NCBI RefSeq assembly: GCF_023065955.2
Contig: NW_026622786.1
Coordinates: 42,890,938 to 42,954,937, forward strand
Origin: Ursus arctos
Lineage: Eukaryota; Chordata; Mammalia; Carnivora; Ursidae
DNA: 64,000 nt
Reading direction: 5' to 3'
Below the pieces are notes generated by a model that saw only the letters and a list, made by a program, of their open reading frames with translations, searched no databases and was not told where the DNA came from. Shown one piece after another: positions 49,385 to 60,163 of this stretch (within the stretch, counting starts at the first letter, position 1; every line of letters begins with the position of its first letter). The translations under genes and the position numbers were made by a program.

Positions 49385-49399
49385 CATCAGGGTCTTCAT
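49385..49399 (-). CDS. ST6GALNAC5: ST6GALNAC5 coding exon 1 (5 codons, MKTLM)
   Basis: Reading the minus strand, ATG at 49399-49397 opens the codons for M-K-T-L-M and is followed at once by a consensus donor, gtgagt, starting at 49384. Human ST6GALNAC5 as I remember it begins MKTLMRHGLAVCLALTTMC, and this exon joins in frame (phase 0) to an exon beginning RHGLAVCLALTTMC at 48565, so the assignment rests on both pieces. The start has A at -3. The upstream frame opens only with a GTG codon before ATG, so 49399 is the natural start. The exon continues upstream as 5' UTR; its true 5' end cannot be read from sequence alone. The enzyme is a type II Golgi sialyltransferase that adds alpha-2,6 sialic acid to GalNAc of gangliosides such as GM1b (known for the family). 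Confidence 0.88.
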
Positions 49400-49426
49400 T
49401 TTGGGCACCTCTTTTGTGAGGAATCC

Positions 49427-49471
49427 TCAGGCACACGCGTCCGGAGCCACTTTTTCTTGGAGGGTTTCCAT
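49427..49471 (-). promoter_or_regulatory. Upstream ORF in the ST6GALNAC5 5' leader (14 codons)
   Basis: ATG at 49471-49469 sits in a strong Kozak context (accATGG) and opens 14 codons (METLQEKVAPDACA) before TGA at 49429-49427. That stop is 27 bases upstream of the main ATG, in another frame. If the transcript starts upstream of 49471, ribosomes should meet this ORF first. It is only relevant if it lies within the mature leader, which I infer from the position of the GC and CCAAT boxes. Confidence 0.55.
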
Positions 49472-49620
49472 GGTGGGTGATGGGGGGCGGGCGGCTCTGA
49501 TTCTCGCTCGGCCGCCGGCCGCGAGTGGGTAGGAGAGCCGCGGGACCCAGGAAGCGCGGCTGTTGCAGAGATTAGAAACAGAATTAAAACTGAACCGGAC
49601 CCTCGTAGTCTCTCAGTGAT

Positions 49621-49671
49621 CTACACAACTGCCGCCTGCCGCCGCCTGCTGGGTCCTAAAGACCTCTGCAT
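49621..49671 (-). promoter_or_regulatory. Second short upstream ORF (16 codons), possibly outside the transcript
   Basis: ATG at 49671-49669 is followed by 16 codons, including an R/Q-rich stretch from a GCC/GCN-type repeat, before TAG at 49621. It lies about 10 bases downstream of the GC box, so it may fall before or right at the transcription start. Its start context, gggATGc, is weaker than that of the upstream ORF at 49427-49471. Confidence 0.3.
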
Positions 49672-49770
49672 CCCCCTTTCCCGCCCCCAAATAATAATCT
49701 TTTCAGCCCACTGGAATTTCTGGGGCGAGAGAGTTAACAGTGCCAGTGTACCCACCTATTGGTCCGAGGG
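49660..49770 (-). promoter_or_regulatory. ST6GALNAC5: Proximal promoter candidate of ST6GALNAC5 (GC box and inverted CCAAT box)
   Basis: On the minus strand there is a CCAAT motif (accaatagg; plus-strand attgg at 49758-49762), followed about 70 bases downstream by an Sp1-type GC box (gggggcggg, 49680-49688). This is a common spacing for a CpG-island promoter, which would put transcription starts between about 49.45 and 49.68 kb. There is no convincing TATA box at the expected spacing; 'agataaataag' near 49770-49780 lies upstream of the CCAAT box instead. The start site is inferred. Confidence 0.5.
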
Positions 49771-49771
49771 C

Positions 49772-51585
49772 TTATTTATCTTTTATGAAGTCATCAAGTA
49801 AAAAGGAAGGAGAACCCAATTGGATTCTGAACATGATAGCCGTTTGAAAATTGGCAAACTAAATTCTGTTTTGTAATTTTGATAAAAACAAGTCAACTGC
49901 CCAAATGTCAGTAGCCCTATTTATAGTTTTTGCATTTATGTTCATAGCATGGGGAATCTGTCAGGAAATCATTTTTCAAAAAAATTATTATTATTTCAGT
50001 TGTCCAATTGTAGGCTTTCTGATATCCCCCTTTATTTTACTTTTTTAAATCCAGTTACTCTCCTGCAACCTTTATATCTAAATTTTCATCTAAATTGTTT
50101 AATTCATTTACTTGTTTTAAATATTACAATCTATATTTCTCTCGAGCTTTGAGGTTTCTAGCGTTCATCTAAATGATTTTAAAGTGTTAGAAACATTGAG
50201 CAAGCACATCATAGCCGCATGATTAAATGGACCTGTAGATTCTTCCTAATTGTGAGGAAAGATTTCTGACTGCTAGAGATAAAACTGCTTACTGCTTATT
50301 TTTTAAGACTCCTAAGGACTTTGGTGTTCTCCTTGTATTGGTCTACTGCACTGACAGTACATAATCTCACATTTAGAATGTCAATTAAAATTTTTTTTTA
50401 AATATTGTCCTATGTTGGGAAATTCACATCAATAGCTTGTTTTAAGGACATTCTCCCCTCCTGCATTGAATTACAAATGGCATTTGTTAAATGTCTAATT
50501 TAGTTAAAAACATATTTCTTGTGAAATTGCTCAGTGAGACTAGTTGTCTTAATGTATTACTTAACACCTCACCTGTAGCAGCGTAATGTTAAAGATTACA
50601 TTAAGATGGAAATGATCAGCAGGCCAACTGAACCATAGGCACAATAAGAGCTTTCTCAAGGCCAAAAAAGGCATTACAATCATTTTTTAATCTTCAGTAA
50701 TCCATTGCTCCACTGATGATACAACAGGAACTATTTTTAACTTATGAGGCATCCTTCCATACTTAGTATTAAGAAAGTTAAAATTATTGGTACCACAGTG
50801 ACTATCCATGCCATGTGTTTGGGGGAAGGCAAGACACACATAAGATTTAGCCTTTTAAGGAAAAACAAAAAATTCAAAACACGGTCCAACATTGCCAGCC
50901 TTGAAGCTATTTATTCAATTTGTGCTCTAGGCATGAATAGTACCAGTTGTTAGGGCAGGAAAAGCAGCAGCCAGAAGAGAATCTTATCGGGTCTTGGCAA
51001 TTCTTTATTGTATGGTTGCACTTGACACTCAAATTAGGGAAACAAAGGACCAACTTGATGAATCATTGCAAACCGATTATCTGTGTTTCTCCAGGGCTCC
51101 TTCTGAGATGCTACTAGACAGAGCTCCTGCATTTTTCAGGATCATTCCCCTCCCATCGAGCAAGTTGCCCAGTGACCGATAAAACACTTCTAATATATTT
51201 TGCTATGCCAAACAGAGCCATCATATTTATGATTTAAGCTCATGGCAGCACGTTGGACATCTGTTACACGGTATGTCTGACCACATTCATTAGGCTTATG
51301 CTTTTTTTTTTTTTTTTCCCTCCTGGGATGGCAGTTAGCTAGTTGCTAAATCTACTTATGAGATGGCCGGAGTAAATTTAAAAATGTAATTCTGAATTTG
51401 ATTTAAATAATTTCAAGGTCTCTGGCTTTCGAATATTTGATTAGATTGATGTGATGGTTTTAGGCAGTCTGGCCTGAGAGCCAAATGGACAAGGTGGGGT
51501 GGGGGAAGGGCAGATGAACCGAATAACAAAAGTTAAAATCCTTGTGCTGTTCAATTCAGTGATAATTTAATTATCACCTGCTGTC
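49772..51585. other. Repeat-poor sequence upstream of the ST6GALNAC5 promoter
   Basis: AT-rich text with no LINE or SINE landmark apart from a T-run at 51304-51317. It lies directly upstream of the promoter and may hold conserved non-coding elements. No gene recognised. Confidence 0.45.
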
Positions 51586-51905
51586 TGGTGGTTCTATATT
51601 CAGGAATGCAGAGATGAATAAGACACAGATCCTTTCCTCTAGGAGCTCACAACTTAGCGCGCACGTGTGTGTGTGTGTGTGTGTGTACGCGTGCATGGAA
51701 AGTGTGTGAGACAAGTCTGCAAGGTGGCAATAAAAGACAGTACTAGAACTTCAACATGTATTTATCAAGTGCCTACCATGTTAAGCATCTGCTCTGGGGA
51801 TCACCTACTATGTGCCAGATGCTGGGGATACCTGGATGAATAGATCATGTGCTGCCCTGAAGGAACTCAGTCTATCCCCAGATAAACGCTATGAACCTTT
51901 ATGTT
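51586..51905 (+). repeat. Two LINE-2 3' fragments around a (GT)n microsatellite
   Basis: 'ggaatgcagagatgaataagacacag' and 'taggagctcacaacttagc' form the first. 'tatcaagtgcctaccatgtt' and 'tactatgtgccagatgctgg' form the second. A (gt)n run at about 51665-51686 with ragged cgcgcacg/cgcgtg edges lies between them. Confidence 0.7.
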
Positions 51906-52768
51906 CTAAAGAACTATCTAGGAAACAATGAAAATACTTGATTGGTTTTTCAACGTCTGAGTGCTTGCCTATTTAAGATCTAAGGGGTTTAATATTTTAA
52001 AGGTACCCACCTGTGTTTGTGTAGCTCCATGCACACTTTTAAGTTAATAATTTGAATATCCAGAAAGAGAAGAAAATAGGCAGCCCTGCAGACACTTGCT
52101 TGACCTGGAGATAAGAAGACAAGCCAATAAAGCTATTTTAGTTCATCTAACTTGTCCAGTTCAATACAAAGTGAGTCAGGGAATCACAATTTGCTTCCCA
52201 AAATCCAGGTAGCTGAGATAGATTTCTCACCACTTAAAATTTTGCCACATTTCTGCCTCCGGTGCCATCACATCCAATCAAATAGATTCCTACTTTTGAA
52301 AAAAAGAAAGGAAAGGAAAGGAATAGAAATTGAGTGTTCCACAATGTGGGTTATGTAATACACTGAAGGCGAGAATTTATGAAACAAGGCATGTCATGGG
52401 GCGAGGAGGAGGAGGCAGAATTTGAAGCTCAGAGTGAAAGCAGCCTGTGCACTTGGCCACGGAGGCACCACGAAGCTACTGGAAGGACAAACTCCCGGAA
52501 ATCCACGAGCGCTGCCTGTGAATCTGAAGTGACTTCTCAATTCAGAAACAAGTATTTCAAACATTTCAAAGACGGATGAAAAGCAGAAAACAACATAATG
52601 TAAATTGCATTGGAGGTACAACTCTCCACTTTATGATCTGAAAGAAAGAGAAAAGTTCTGCTAAGTGCTCCAAAAGCAAAAAGCTTAAGAATGGCAGAAA
52701 GTCCTAAAACAAATTTGATACTTGTCCATTTGTGTTCCACAGTTTACTTAGTTCTTTTCACTTCATAG
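51906..52768. other. Unique intergenic sequence
   Basis: It contains a purine-rich gaaaggaaagg patch at 52302-52325. ORFs 52379-52579 and 52394-52621 are antisense to each other and unsupported. Confidence 0.5.
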
Positions 52769-52990
52769 GCTGTGCCGAGTGGGCTAGTTGGTTGAGAACA
52801 AGTCCTTGGAGTCAAGTATCCAGGACCCAGATTCTGACTGCACCACTTAGCAGTTCAGTGACCTTGGGTAAGTTACTTATTTTCTTCGTCTGTAAAATGG
52901 CAATCATAAGAGTACCTACCTCAAAGCATTGTTAAAAAAGATACTACAAGTGTCAGGAAGAGTACTAACAGACTGTTAACTATTGTTAAT
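52769..52990 (+). repeat. MIR element, plus strand
   Basis: 'gggctagttggttgagaaca', 'ggagtcaagtatccaggaccc', 'cagtgaccttgggtaagtta' and 'tctgtaaaatggcaatcata' follow the MIR sense order closely. Confidence 0.82.
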
Positions 52991-53009
52991 AATATTTTAT
53001 GATTATGAT

Positions 53010-53230
53010 TAATAAACTGGGTTTGAAGGCAAAATACCAGGGTTTGACCTATGTGGCCAAGAGCTGTATGACCTTGAACAAGGGACTTCAAAAATAGTAA
53101 GCAGACTTAGAACTTATCTGTAAAATGGATATAACATGGATATAACAGAGCCTATCCCACAAATGGTTAAAAGGCTTATTAAGACACTGTATATGTGACT
53201 ACTTTGTAAACTGTGAAATTCTGCATAAAT
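53010..53230 (+). repeat. MIR element, plus strand (second copy)
   Basis: 'gggtttgacctatgtggcca', 'gctgtatgaccttgaacaag' and 'cttatctgtaaaatggatat' repeat the MIR pattern after a short gap. Confidence 0.65.
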
Positions 53231-53234
53231 TAAG

Positions 53235-54125
53235 ATAATAGTCATTCATTCATCCATCAAATGTCAATTGAGCATCTACTGTATGTCAAGCATCATTCTA
53301 GGCCCTGGGGTTGTGACCAAAAGATGCAAGGACTCTGCCCCATAAGGCTTATATTCAAGCTAGGGCAATAAACCAATAAAATAGAATGTCAGGCACTAGA
53401 GGAAAAAAAGCAGAGCAAAGCAGTTAGACTGGGGAGGGAGTGTATGTGCTGTTTTAGTTAGGATGCTCGCATTTGCACAGACATTTGAATAAAGTCAGGG
53501 AAGAAGGACCCATGAGGCTATCTGGAGGAAGAATAGTCCAGGCAGAGGCAACAGCATGTACAAAGGCCATGAGGTAAGATCTTGACTGGTATATTGAAGA
53601 GAGAGCAAAGAGGTTGGTGTGGCTGGAGAAGGGAGCAAGAGAGAGAGTAGGGGGGCCGGGTAGGGGAGGAGGGAACAGAGGTAGTCCAGGGGCAGATTGT
53701 CTCGGGCCTCATAGGCCATGAAAAGGACAGGGTGAAGGAAACCCACTGAGGGTAAAGCAGAGGAAGGCCATGGATCGTTAATGTTTTGGAAAGGTTACCT
53801 GGCTGCTGTGCTGAGAATAGTTCTGGGGGAGCAAGAGTAGAAACACTGTGATCCCTTAGGAAGCTTTTGTAGTAGTCTAGGTGGAACGACATCATCGTGC
53901 TCTTAGGAACGACTGGCTTCGGGATTTGCCTTGGGGAGAACTGCGGGAAAAGCAGTTTGGGGTGACTGAGAATGGCGAATTTGGATTTAGATGTACTCGT
54001 ATACATGGGAGTTCAGGCATGATGCTGGGCTCAGAGGCATGAACTCTTCATGAAAGGGTGAGGTCACCTAGGAATGAGCCAGGACACAGGAAAATAAAGG
54101 TCACAGGCCTGAGGCCTGGGAGCTC
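53235..54125 (+). repeat. LINE-2 3' fragment, plus strand
   Basis: 'tcattcatccatcaaatgtc', 'catcattctaggccctgggg', 'ccaggcagaggcaacagcat', 'gtacaaaggccatgaggtaa', 'tcgggcctcataggccatga' and 'gtagtagtctaggtggaacg' appear in LINE-2 order over nearly 900 bases. The minus-strand ORF 53518-54006 (162 codons) is antisense to it and is rejected as a gene. Confidence 0.78.
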
Positions 54126-54435
54126 TAAATTTCAGATGCCAAGAATAGGAGGCATCATTACAGTAATAATACTGAAAGACAATAAATGACTATCTGAACT
54201 TGATTTGATTTAGGTGGCTGATTATTTTCATTTTGAATGGATTTTCCATTCCAAGCCAGTCAGTCATTTATGTACTCAAAGCATTTTTCAAATTCTGTGA
54301 TCATATCAGGCATATTCATTTACCTGTTTATTGTTCATCCTTTCTTCTACATCATAAATTTTCTAGAACTGAAACTATGTCCTATTACTGTTTATATACT
54401 ACAAGCCTGGCACGTAACCGAGGGTAATAATATGA
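54126..54435. other. Unique intergenic sequence
   Basis: No recognised feature. Confidence 0.5.
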
Positions 54436-54640
54436 ATCACTAACGTTTATTTAACCCTTACCATGTGCAAGCACTAAGTCTAAGAGTTTTACATATATTA
54501 GTTCCTTCAGTCCCCACAATAACCCCATGCGGTAGGTACTATTACTATCCCCATTGCACAGATGAGTGAATCAAGGCACTGAGAGTCATTTGTGCAGTCA
54601 CCCAGATCCTGAGTGGTAGCATTGAACTAAATAAATATTT
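54436..54640 (-). repeat. MIR element, minus strand
   Basis: 'ccacaataaccccatgcggt', 'aggtactattactatcccca' and 'gcacagatgagtgaatcaag' are the reverse complement of the MIR 3' and core parts. Confidence 0.78.
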
Positions 54641-54814
54641 GTTAAAACAATTAATATTTGTTAAATTAGAAAGGAAGAGAAGCTTTGTGAGAGTTCCATA
54701 GCCAAGTTCTTCTACTGAACTGTAAATTGGTGTGATTTATAAGAATATAGTTTACACTCAATCTGTAGGTAATACAACCAAACACAGTTCCTTGTTTTGT
54801 GATCTATTTTTGGC

Positions 54815-55530
54815 TACTTTTATTTTTTCAACATCTATTTTACATACAGTAAAATACACAAAATCTGAATGTACAGTTTGATGAGTTTTGACAGAATCTT
54901 GCACCTATTAACCACCACCACCATGAAGATATAGATCATTTCCATCATTTCAGAAAATACCCTCATGCTTCCTTTCAGTCATACTAACCCCACCCCATTA
55001 GCAAACAGGCAGACATTATTCTGATTTTTATCACTATGGATGAACTTCGCCTATTCTAAAACTTAATATAAAGGAAAACATACAGCATATGCCTTTCAGT
55101 CTGACCTCTGTCACTTAGCATATTATTTTAAGGTTTATCCATGTTGTTCAGTGCCTTTCTAGTCTACTGTATTTTATTAATGAATACTATTTTATGGTGT
55201 GAGAACAACACAATCGTTTTCATTCATTCTTCTATTAATGAACATTTGGTTTGTTTCCAGTTTGGGGCTCTTAGGAAGGAAGATACTAGGAACATTCTTG
55301 TCTTTCTGTAGATATACGGTTTCATTTTTCTTGTGTGAATACCTGGGAGTAAAATGGTTGGGTCATGTGATCGGTGTACGGTTAACATTGGGAGAAATTG
55401 TTGAACTTGTTTCCACAGTGGTTGTACCACTTTGTATTTTCACCAGCAGTGAATGAGAGCTCTGTTTGTTCGACATTGACATCTGTTTGTCAGCACCTGG
55501 TGTGATCAGTCCTTTCAGTGTCTCTTTGCT
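54815..55530 (-). repeat. Old LINE-1 fragment, minus strand
   Basis: 'agtaaaatacacaaaatctg', 'taaccaccaccaccatgaag', 'tggtgtgagaacaacacaat' and 'tcttctattaatgaacattt' match antisense old LINE-1. Minus frame 55224-55430 is a decayed ORF2 scrap. It is related to the copy at 18.55-19.03 kb. Confidence 0.68.
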
Positions 55531-56090
55531 TTTAGAGAGTTTTCGAGATAAAGAAATCCTTGCGTAGCACCCAGGATCCTTCCTTACTCTGTGTCCACTA
55601 TTCCCTTTTAATCTCATCTTCTGACTTTCTACACAGGAACACTTCAAACTACCCATAAAAACCTGTTCCTTGAATTTATGGTATTTATGGCCAGTGAGCC
55701 GAGCCTTTGAGCAAGCTGCTCTCTATCGGGTTCCCCTTTCACATCCCCGCCTGTGCCCTGTCCGCCGGCACCCACACTTTCTGAGGCTGCAGTGGGACTG
55801 CCAAGTCTCCTCCTTTAGCTCAGTTAAAAGCACAAGCCTGGACCCACACGGACCAGATTTGGTCCAGCCTCTGACTGAAAAGCAAGCCCCAGATCACTCT
55901 TCTCAGTCTCTTCATTTGTTGTAGGCCAAGAGTAAAATCTTTCTAGCACAGAGAATGATTGTGCAGACAAAATATACTAACATATGTAAAGTGTTCACCA
56001 CCATTCTGATTATACAGTTGGATCAAACAAAAAGTATGTTTTTCATAGCGGACTGCCTGTTTTGTATAAAGGGAGGGACCTCCATTCTCA
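55531..56090. other. Unique intergenic sequence
   Basis: Slightly GC-richer text at 55690-55870 gives ORF 55670-55924, with no recognisable product. Confidence 0.45.
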
Positions 56091-56375
56091 AGTGTTTATT
56101 GAGCTTATAATACAAATAATAATTAGGATGTATTGTGTACCTGCCATCAGGCATTATGTTAATTATAAGCATTGGCTTATTTAATCTGTAATGATGTCAT
56201 CTCCATCTTACCAGCAAGGAAACTGAGATACAGAGATGTGAGATCACTTGCCCAAGGTCACATGGCTAGCAAATGGTGGGACAAGAGTTGCCCAGGTCCG
56301 TTTGACTGCAGGCCCTCCCCTCATAATGTCCACACTCCACCGCTTTCTCTATGATCTGACTCTAGGCCAAGCCAT
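56091..56375 (-). repeat. MIR element, minus strand
   Basis: 'ttaccagcaaggaaactgag', 'cttgcccaaggtcacatggc' and 'tagcaaatggtgggacaaga' are typical reverse-complement MIR core. Confidence 0.85.
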
Positions 56376-57110
56376 CCACTAGAGGCTGCAGATGCAAAGA
56401 GGGAGAAGGCATGGCCTTCACTGCAGATGACAAACCATGACAGCTAATTATAACTCAGTGTGTGAAGCATAAAAATTAAGTTATAAGTGAAGAGTTAGAG
56501 GGGACACAGACAAGGAACAGGAGACTATATGAGAGTGGTTCAACCATGATTCCTGGCAAAGGGAAATGCTCAGTTGGTTTTAAAGAATCATTAGAAATAG
56601 GCTAGGAGAAGGTCAGTGCCCCCAGGCAGAGAGGACAGCATAAACAAAAGCATGAAAACATGGAACCTCATGTTATGTACTAGGAACAGGCAAGGAGTTT
56701 ATGGGTGAGGCAGGGAGTTCGCAGAACCAGGGTGGTTCTGTACAGTTGTACAGGTTGTGCAGTGCAAAAGGATGCACATTGAAGTGGGCATCACACATCA
56801 GAGACACTGCAGATTTGTGTATTATTTTGTCAATTTCCTTGAAAATGACCATCAAGCGTCTTGCTCTACAGACACCAGAGTATTACAACAATTTTCTGTT
56901 AGATGGAACTAAAGTGGTACCAGTAACAGAAGCCTTTTAAAATTTGCACACTAGTGCTGTTTGGGCTGAGAGGGGTCTGGTCAGAATTACTTTCTAGTGG
57001 CTGTCTCTGGAGACGGTGAGAAGGATGGATTTGTCGGAGGAAGGACTACAGCCAGAGGGAGCAGCCAGGATAATGTTGTGGAAATCCGGGTGAGAGATAA
57101 AAGCTTCAGC
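56376..57110 (+). repeat. LINE-2-like 3' fragment, plus strand
   Basis: 'gagaaggcatggccttcact', 'ggtcagtgcccccaggcaga' and 'gaggacagcataaacaaaag' sit in LINE-2 3' order. The middle (56690-56940) is less certain. Confidence 0.5.
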
Positions 57111-58155
57111 CGGAGCAGGGTGGGTCAGATGGATTCAAGAAATTCTTAGGCAGGTATTATGTTATAATGGCTAACGTGGATCAAATCCTAACTATGCAGA
57201 AGAGGATTTATAAATACAAAGCCAGGCTTTTTCCATGCAAAATAGTGTATATGATTCTGGCCACACTTCAAAATGATAGAGTATAACAATTAAAAAAAAA
57301 AAAAAGGCTTACATCTTGTCTTAGTTTGGGTTCTCTCAGAAGCCTACCCCGGGATCAGGATCCATGTGCAAGTATTTCTTTGGCAGGTGAAGAAAACCCC
57401 GCTGGAGGGAGTAGGGAAGTGGCACAGGAGGGGAAGGCAGCCAATCAATGGCACATCATCAAACAAGTTACTACTGTAGACGACTGGGGCTCAGTCCTGC
57501 TGGGGAAATTCTGGCGGTTCGTATAGCACTCGGGCCTTGGCTATTCCAGCCGAGGGCTGAGGGAGTGGTGCTATTTGTTTGTTTGAGGGCTGCGCTGGGC
57601 ATGGAGCAGGGGGGCATTGATGCCTTGGCACAGGCTGCTGGCTGCACAGGTGGTGCAAAGCAGGCGGGCTCTGGAGGCAGGAACAACCCCTCAGGCAGAG
57701 ACGTGCAGGTGCTGGAGCTTGAAGTCCCCAGTTCGCACCCAAGTGGCAAAGGCAGGGGATACGGGCGGGGCAGCCACAGCAATTGCCACACGTGGAAATT
57801 GCTCTTTAGTGTTTTCAAAGGATTCAAATTCCTTATGTCATTTGAACCTCTCAATAGCTTTGTGAGGTAGAAAAATGGGTGGTTTCCAACTAAGGCTGGG
57901 AATCTCTTATTCCTGGTCACTTCCTCCTGCCTCCTCAGCTGCTATTTCAGACAGAACCATCTCTTGTCAGGGTCCCTCCTTTTCTCTTCGCTTCTGATCT
58001 GTTTAGATGTCTGTCTCCTGATGGAGACGGTGAGCAGTTGAATTTAGAAATGTCATACGGTTCACCTTCGTTTTCCCAGATATTGAGAAACAGCACTGAA
58101 GTACCTATGCTTAGTAAATGTGGTTGGGTGGATGGATGAAGGATTATTATCATCA
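57111..58155. other. Intergenic sequence with a GC-richer patch
   Basis: An A-run at 57293-57306 precedes 'cttagtttgggttctctcag', which may be an unassigned old repeat. A GC-richer patch at 57520-57790 has few CpG and gives overlapping ORFs on both strands (57448-57870 and 57471-57920). None is recognisable, so I call no gene. Confidence 0.45.
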
Positions 58156-58275
58156 CTGTTTGAACTTTGTTAAAATTGGGACAGAAGAGAGTGAAAGCAA
58201 CGTACTCAAAGTCACACAGCCACTCGCTGAGGCAGGACTTGAACTCAGCTCTTACACTTTCCTCTGGGAAAATCC
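58156..58275 (-). repeat. MIR fragment, minus strand
   Basis: 'caaagtcacacagccactcg' and 'aggcaggacttgaactcagc' are MIR core and head in reverse complement. Confidence 0.7.
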
Positions 58276-59085
58276 TACTGCGACCACATAGCTTAGTGAG
58301 TGTGGACATGGTGAAACTTTGTTGGAGATTCCTAAGCCCCACTGACCTATGAAGTTTGGAGTATTTGAGGGTAAGTCAACAACCATGAAGGAAGACCAGG
58401 AAACTTCAATAGAGGGAGCTTTTTACATTAGGAGGTGATTTTTGTTTTAGTATTTGTAATATTTCAAAGTAAAATGGGGAAAGATAAATAGGGGCCAACA
58501 CTGTGACCCCATAAAAGGAAACACATCTTTTTCTCCAAATATAAAGGATAAAGGACTATCCCTGCAGGACCTGAGGTAGCAATCTAAGAGCCCAGGGCAG
58601 ATGTCTGCTGTGAAGCTCCCTGTGCTCCCGGCTAACCCAGGAGGTCAAGGGTGACGCTGGGCCTATGGGGAAGGCAGATTTTTTTATTCTTTTAATGCAG
58701 CATACAACATAAGGAGTAGCAGCTGCAAGAGGGGAAACCAGTTCAGGAGTTTTCAAAATGAATTTATAAGTGCGTTCTTGAGGGTCCTTGCAATATTTCT
58801 GCTAATGTAAAAGGCATGATTGATCTAGATGAATCTTTCTGCTTCTCTTCCCACACTAATTTATATCGTTCTGTGTCTTCTTCCCTTTGTTTGGAAATGA
58901 TGCATATGCCATTTAAAATAGCTGATTTTATTTAAGCAGCTTCGGAATGTTAAACTTTTAAAAAGTCAACATAAAAAAGAAGTGAACTTGAGCCCCATGT
59001 CCTCACTGAAAGCTATATTTTCAAATTTCTTTTTATCTGTGGACTTCACCTACACTTCACCTCTACGTAAAATAAAGGGTATAGG
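58276..59085. other. Unique intergenic sequence
   Basis: No recognised feature. Confidence 0.5.
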
Positions 59086-59430
59086 CTCCACTATCACCTA
59101 GATTTGCATTTGAATCCCAGCTCTGTCTTTTAGGGTCTATGACTTTGAGCAAGACACAGAATCTCTGTAAGCCCCACTTGTCTCATCTATGCAAGGGGCA
59201 GTAATACTGTCCTCCTCAGAGGGGCCATTTCAAGGATTTAAATGAGGTAATGATGACAGCACCTAACACATAGCATTTTCTGTCTACTTAATCCTCACAA
59301 CAACCTTCAGTTATGTACTGTTGTTATGTCCTTTTACAAGTAGGAAAACTGACGGGTGGATAGGCAAAATATCTTGCCTAAAATCCAGTTACCCAGTGGC
59401 AGCATCAATATTTGGACTCTCACATACAAT
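59086..59430. repeat. Two MIR elements, plus strand then minus strand
   Basis: The plus copy (59086-59285) has 'gcatttgaatcccagctctg', 'tctatgactttgagcaagac' and 'cagcacctaacacatag'. The minus copy (59285-59430) has 'aatcctcacaacaaccttca' and 'ttttacaagtaggaaaactg'. They meet tail to tail. Confidence 0.75.
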
Positions 59431-59939
59431 GAAATTTTAAAAAACCCAATACTGTTGTTCATCATTGTTGTTAAAATAATATCTCACCTGGAGGCTCACT
59501 GTATGAATTAAAATTGAAAAAAAAATAAAATAAAATAAAATTGGAGCCGTCCCGGTTGACAGAGAGGTGGGGAGCCCAGATCTCTTCTTCCCCCCTGAGG
59601 TGGCCATGGAGGCACCTCCTCAGAAAACAAGCATAACTAGGAAACCACTGGCCTTCCTAACGCTGGTAGAGAAAAACAAACATTAATAAAACATGAAAAC
59701 AAGCTGGTGGATACCTACACATGTTCTGTTTGTTTTGCCTTATATGTCTTATTGGATACTTCAGAAGTAACTACCCCTTCTGTTGTTTCTCAAATAATAA
59801 GCCGCCACACTTCCTGAGATGACAGACCATAGCTGTGACAACGAGTTTTTTGGCTTGCTTTTATGAAATCCTAACGAGGGTATGTCAGTGGCTAACCAGA
59901 TAATTTTGCATTGAAATTTGCACTTAAATAGCAACCTAA
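59431..59939. other. Unique intergenic sequence with an (AATAA)n scrap
   Basis: A short a-rich aaaataaaata tract occurs at 59517-59541. Nothing else is recognised. Confidence 0.45.
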
Positions 59940-60155
59940 GTTGGTTTTTTTTTAAAGATTTTATTTATTTATTTATTTATTTGAGGAAGAGCGAGAGAGC
60001 AAGAAAGCATGAGTGGGGGGAGGGGCAGAGGGAGAGGGAGAAGCAGGCTCCCCTATGATGAAGGAGCCCGACAAGAGGCTCGATCCCAGGACCCTGGGAT
60101 CATGACCTGAGCTGAAGGCAGATGCTTAACTGACTGAGCCAACCAGGCACCCCAA
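59940..60155 (-). repeat. CAN-SINE, minus strand
   Basis: The (atttatttattt) end, purine-rich middle, 'gatcatgacctgagctgaag' and 'tgactgagccaaccaggcac' are visible. 'caacctaa' flanks both sides (59932-59939, 60156-60163). Confidence 0.94.
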
Positions 60156-60163
60156 CAACCTAA

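Larger units (their letters stand above)
47800..49660. promoter_or_regulatory. ST6GALNAC5: CpG island covering the ST6GALNAC5 promoter, exon 1, intron 1 and exon 2
   Basis: Base composition changes sharply from AT-rich intron to GC-rich DNA with dense CpG near 47.8 kb and back near 49.66 kb. Within it are a gcggccgc site (47909-47916), many CGCG/GCGC words and several G/C runs. It is by far the strongest CpG concentration in the window. It extends about 540 bases into intron 2 beyond exon 2. A CpG island over the 5' end fits a brain-expressed, methylation-sensitive gene (general knowledge). Confidence 0.9.

Noticed and set aside
53518..54006. 162-codon minus-strand open frame
   Set aside because: It is antisense to a plus-strand LINE-2 fragment; no protein family resemblance.
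57448..57920. Overlapping open frames of 140 and 149 codons on both strands in a GC-richer patch
   Set aside because: Both strands are open over the same bases, CpG is not enriched and no domain is recognisable. Most likely a composition effect.
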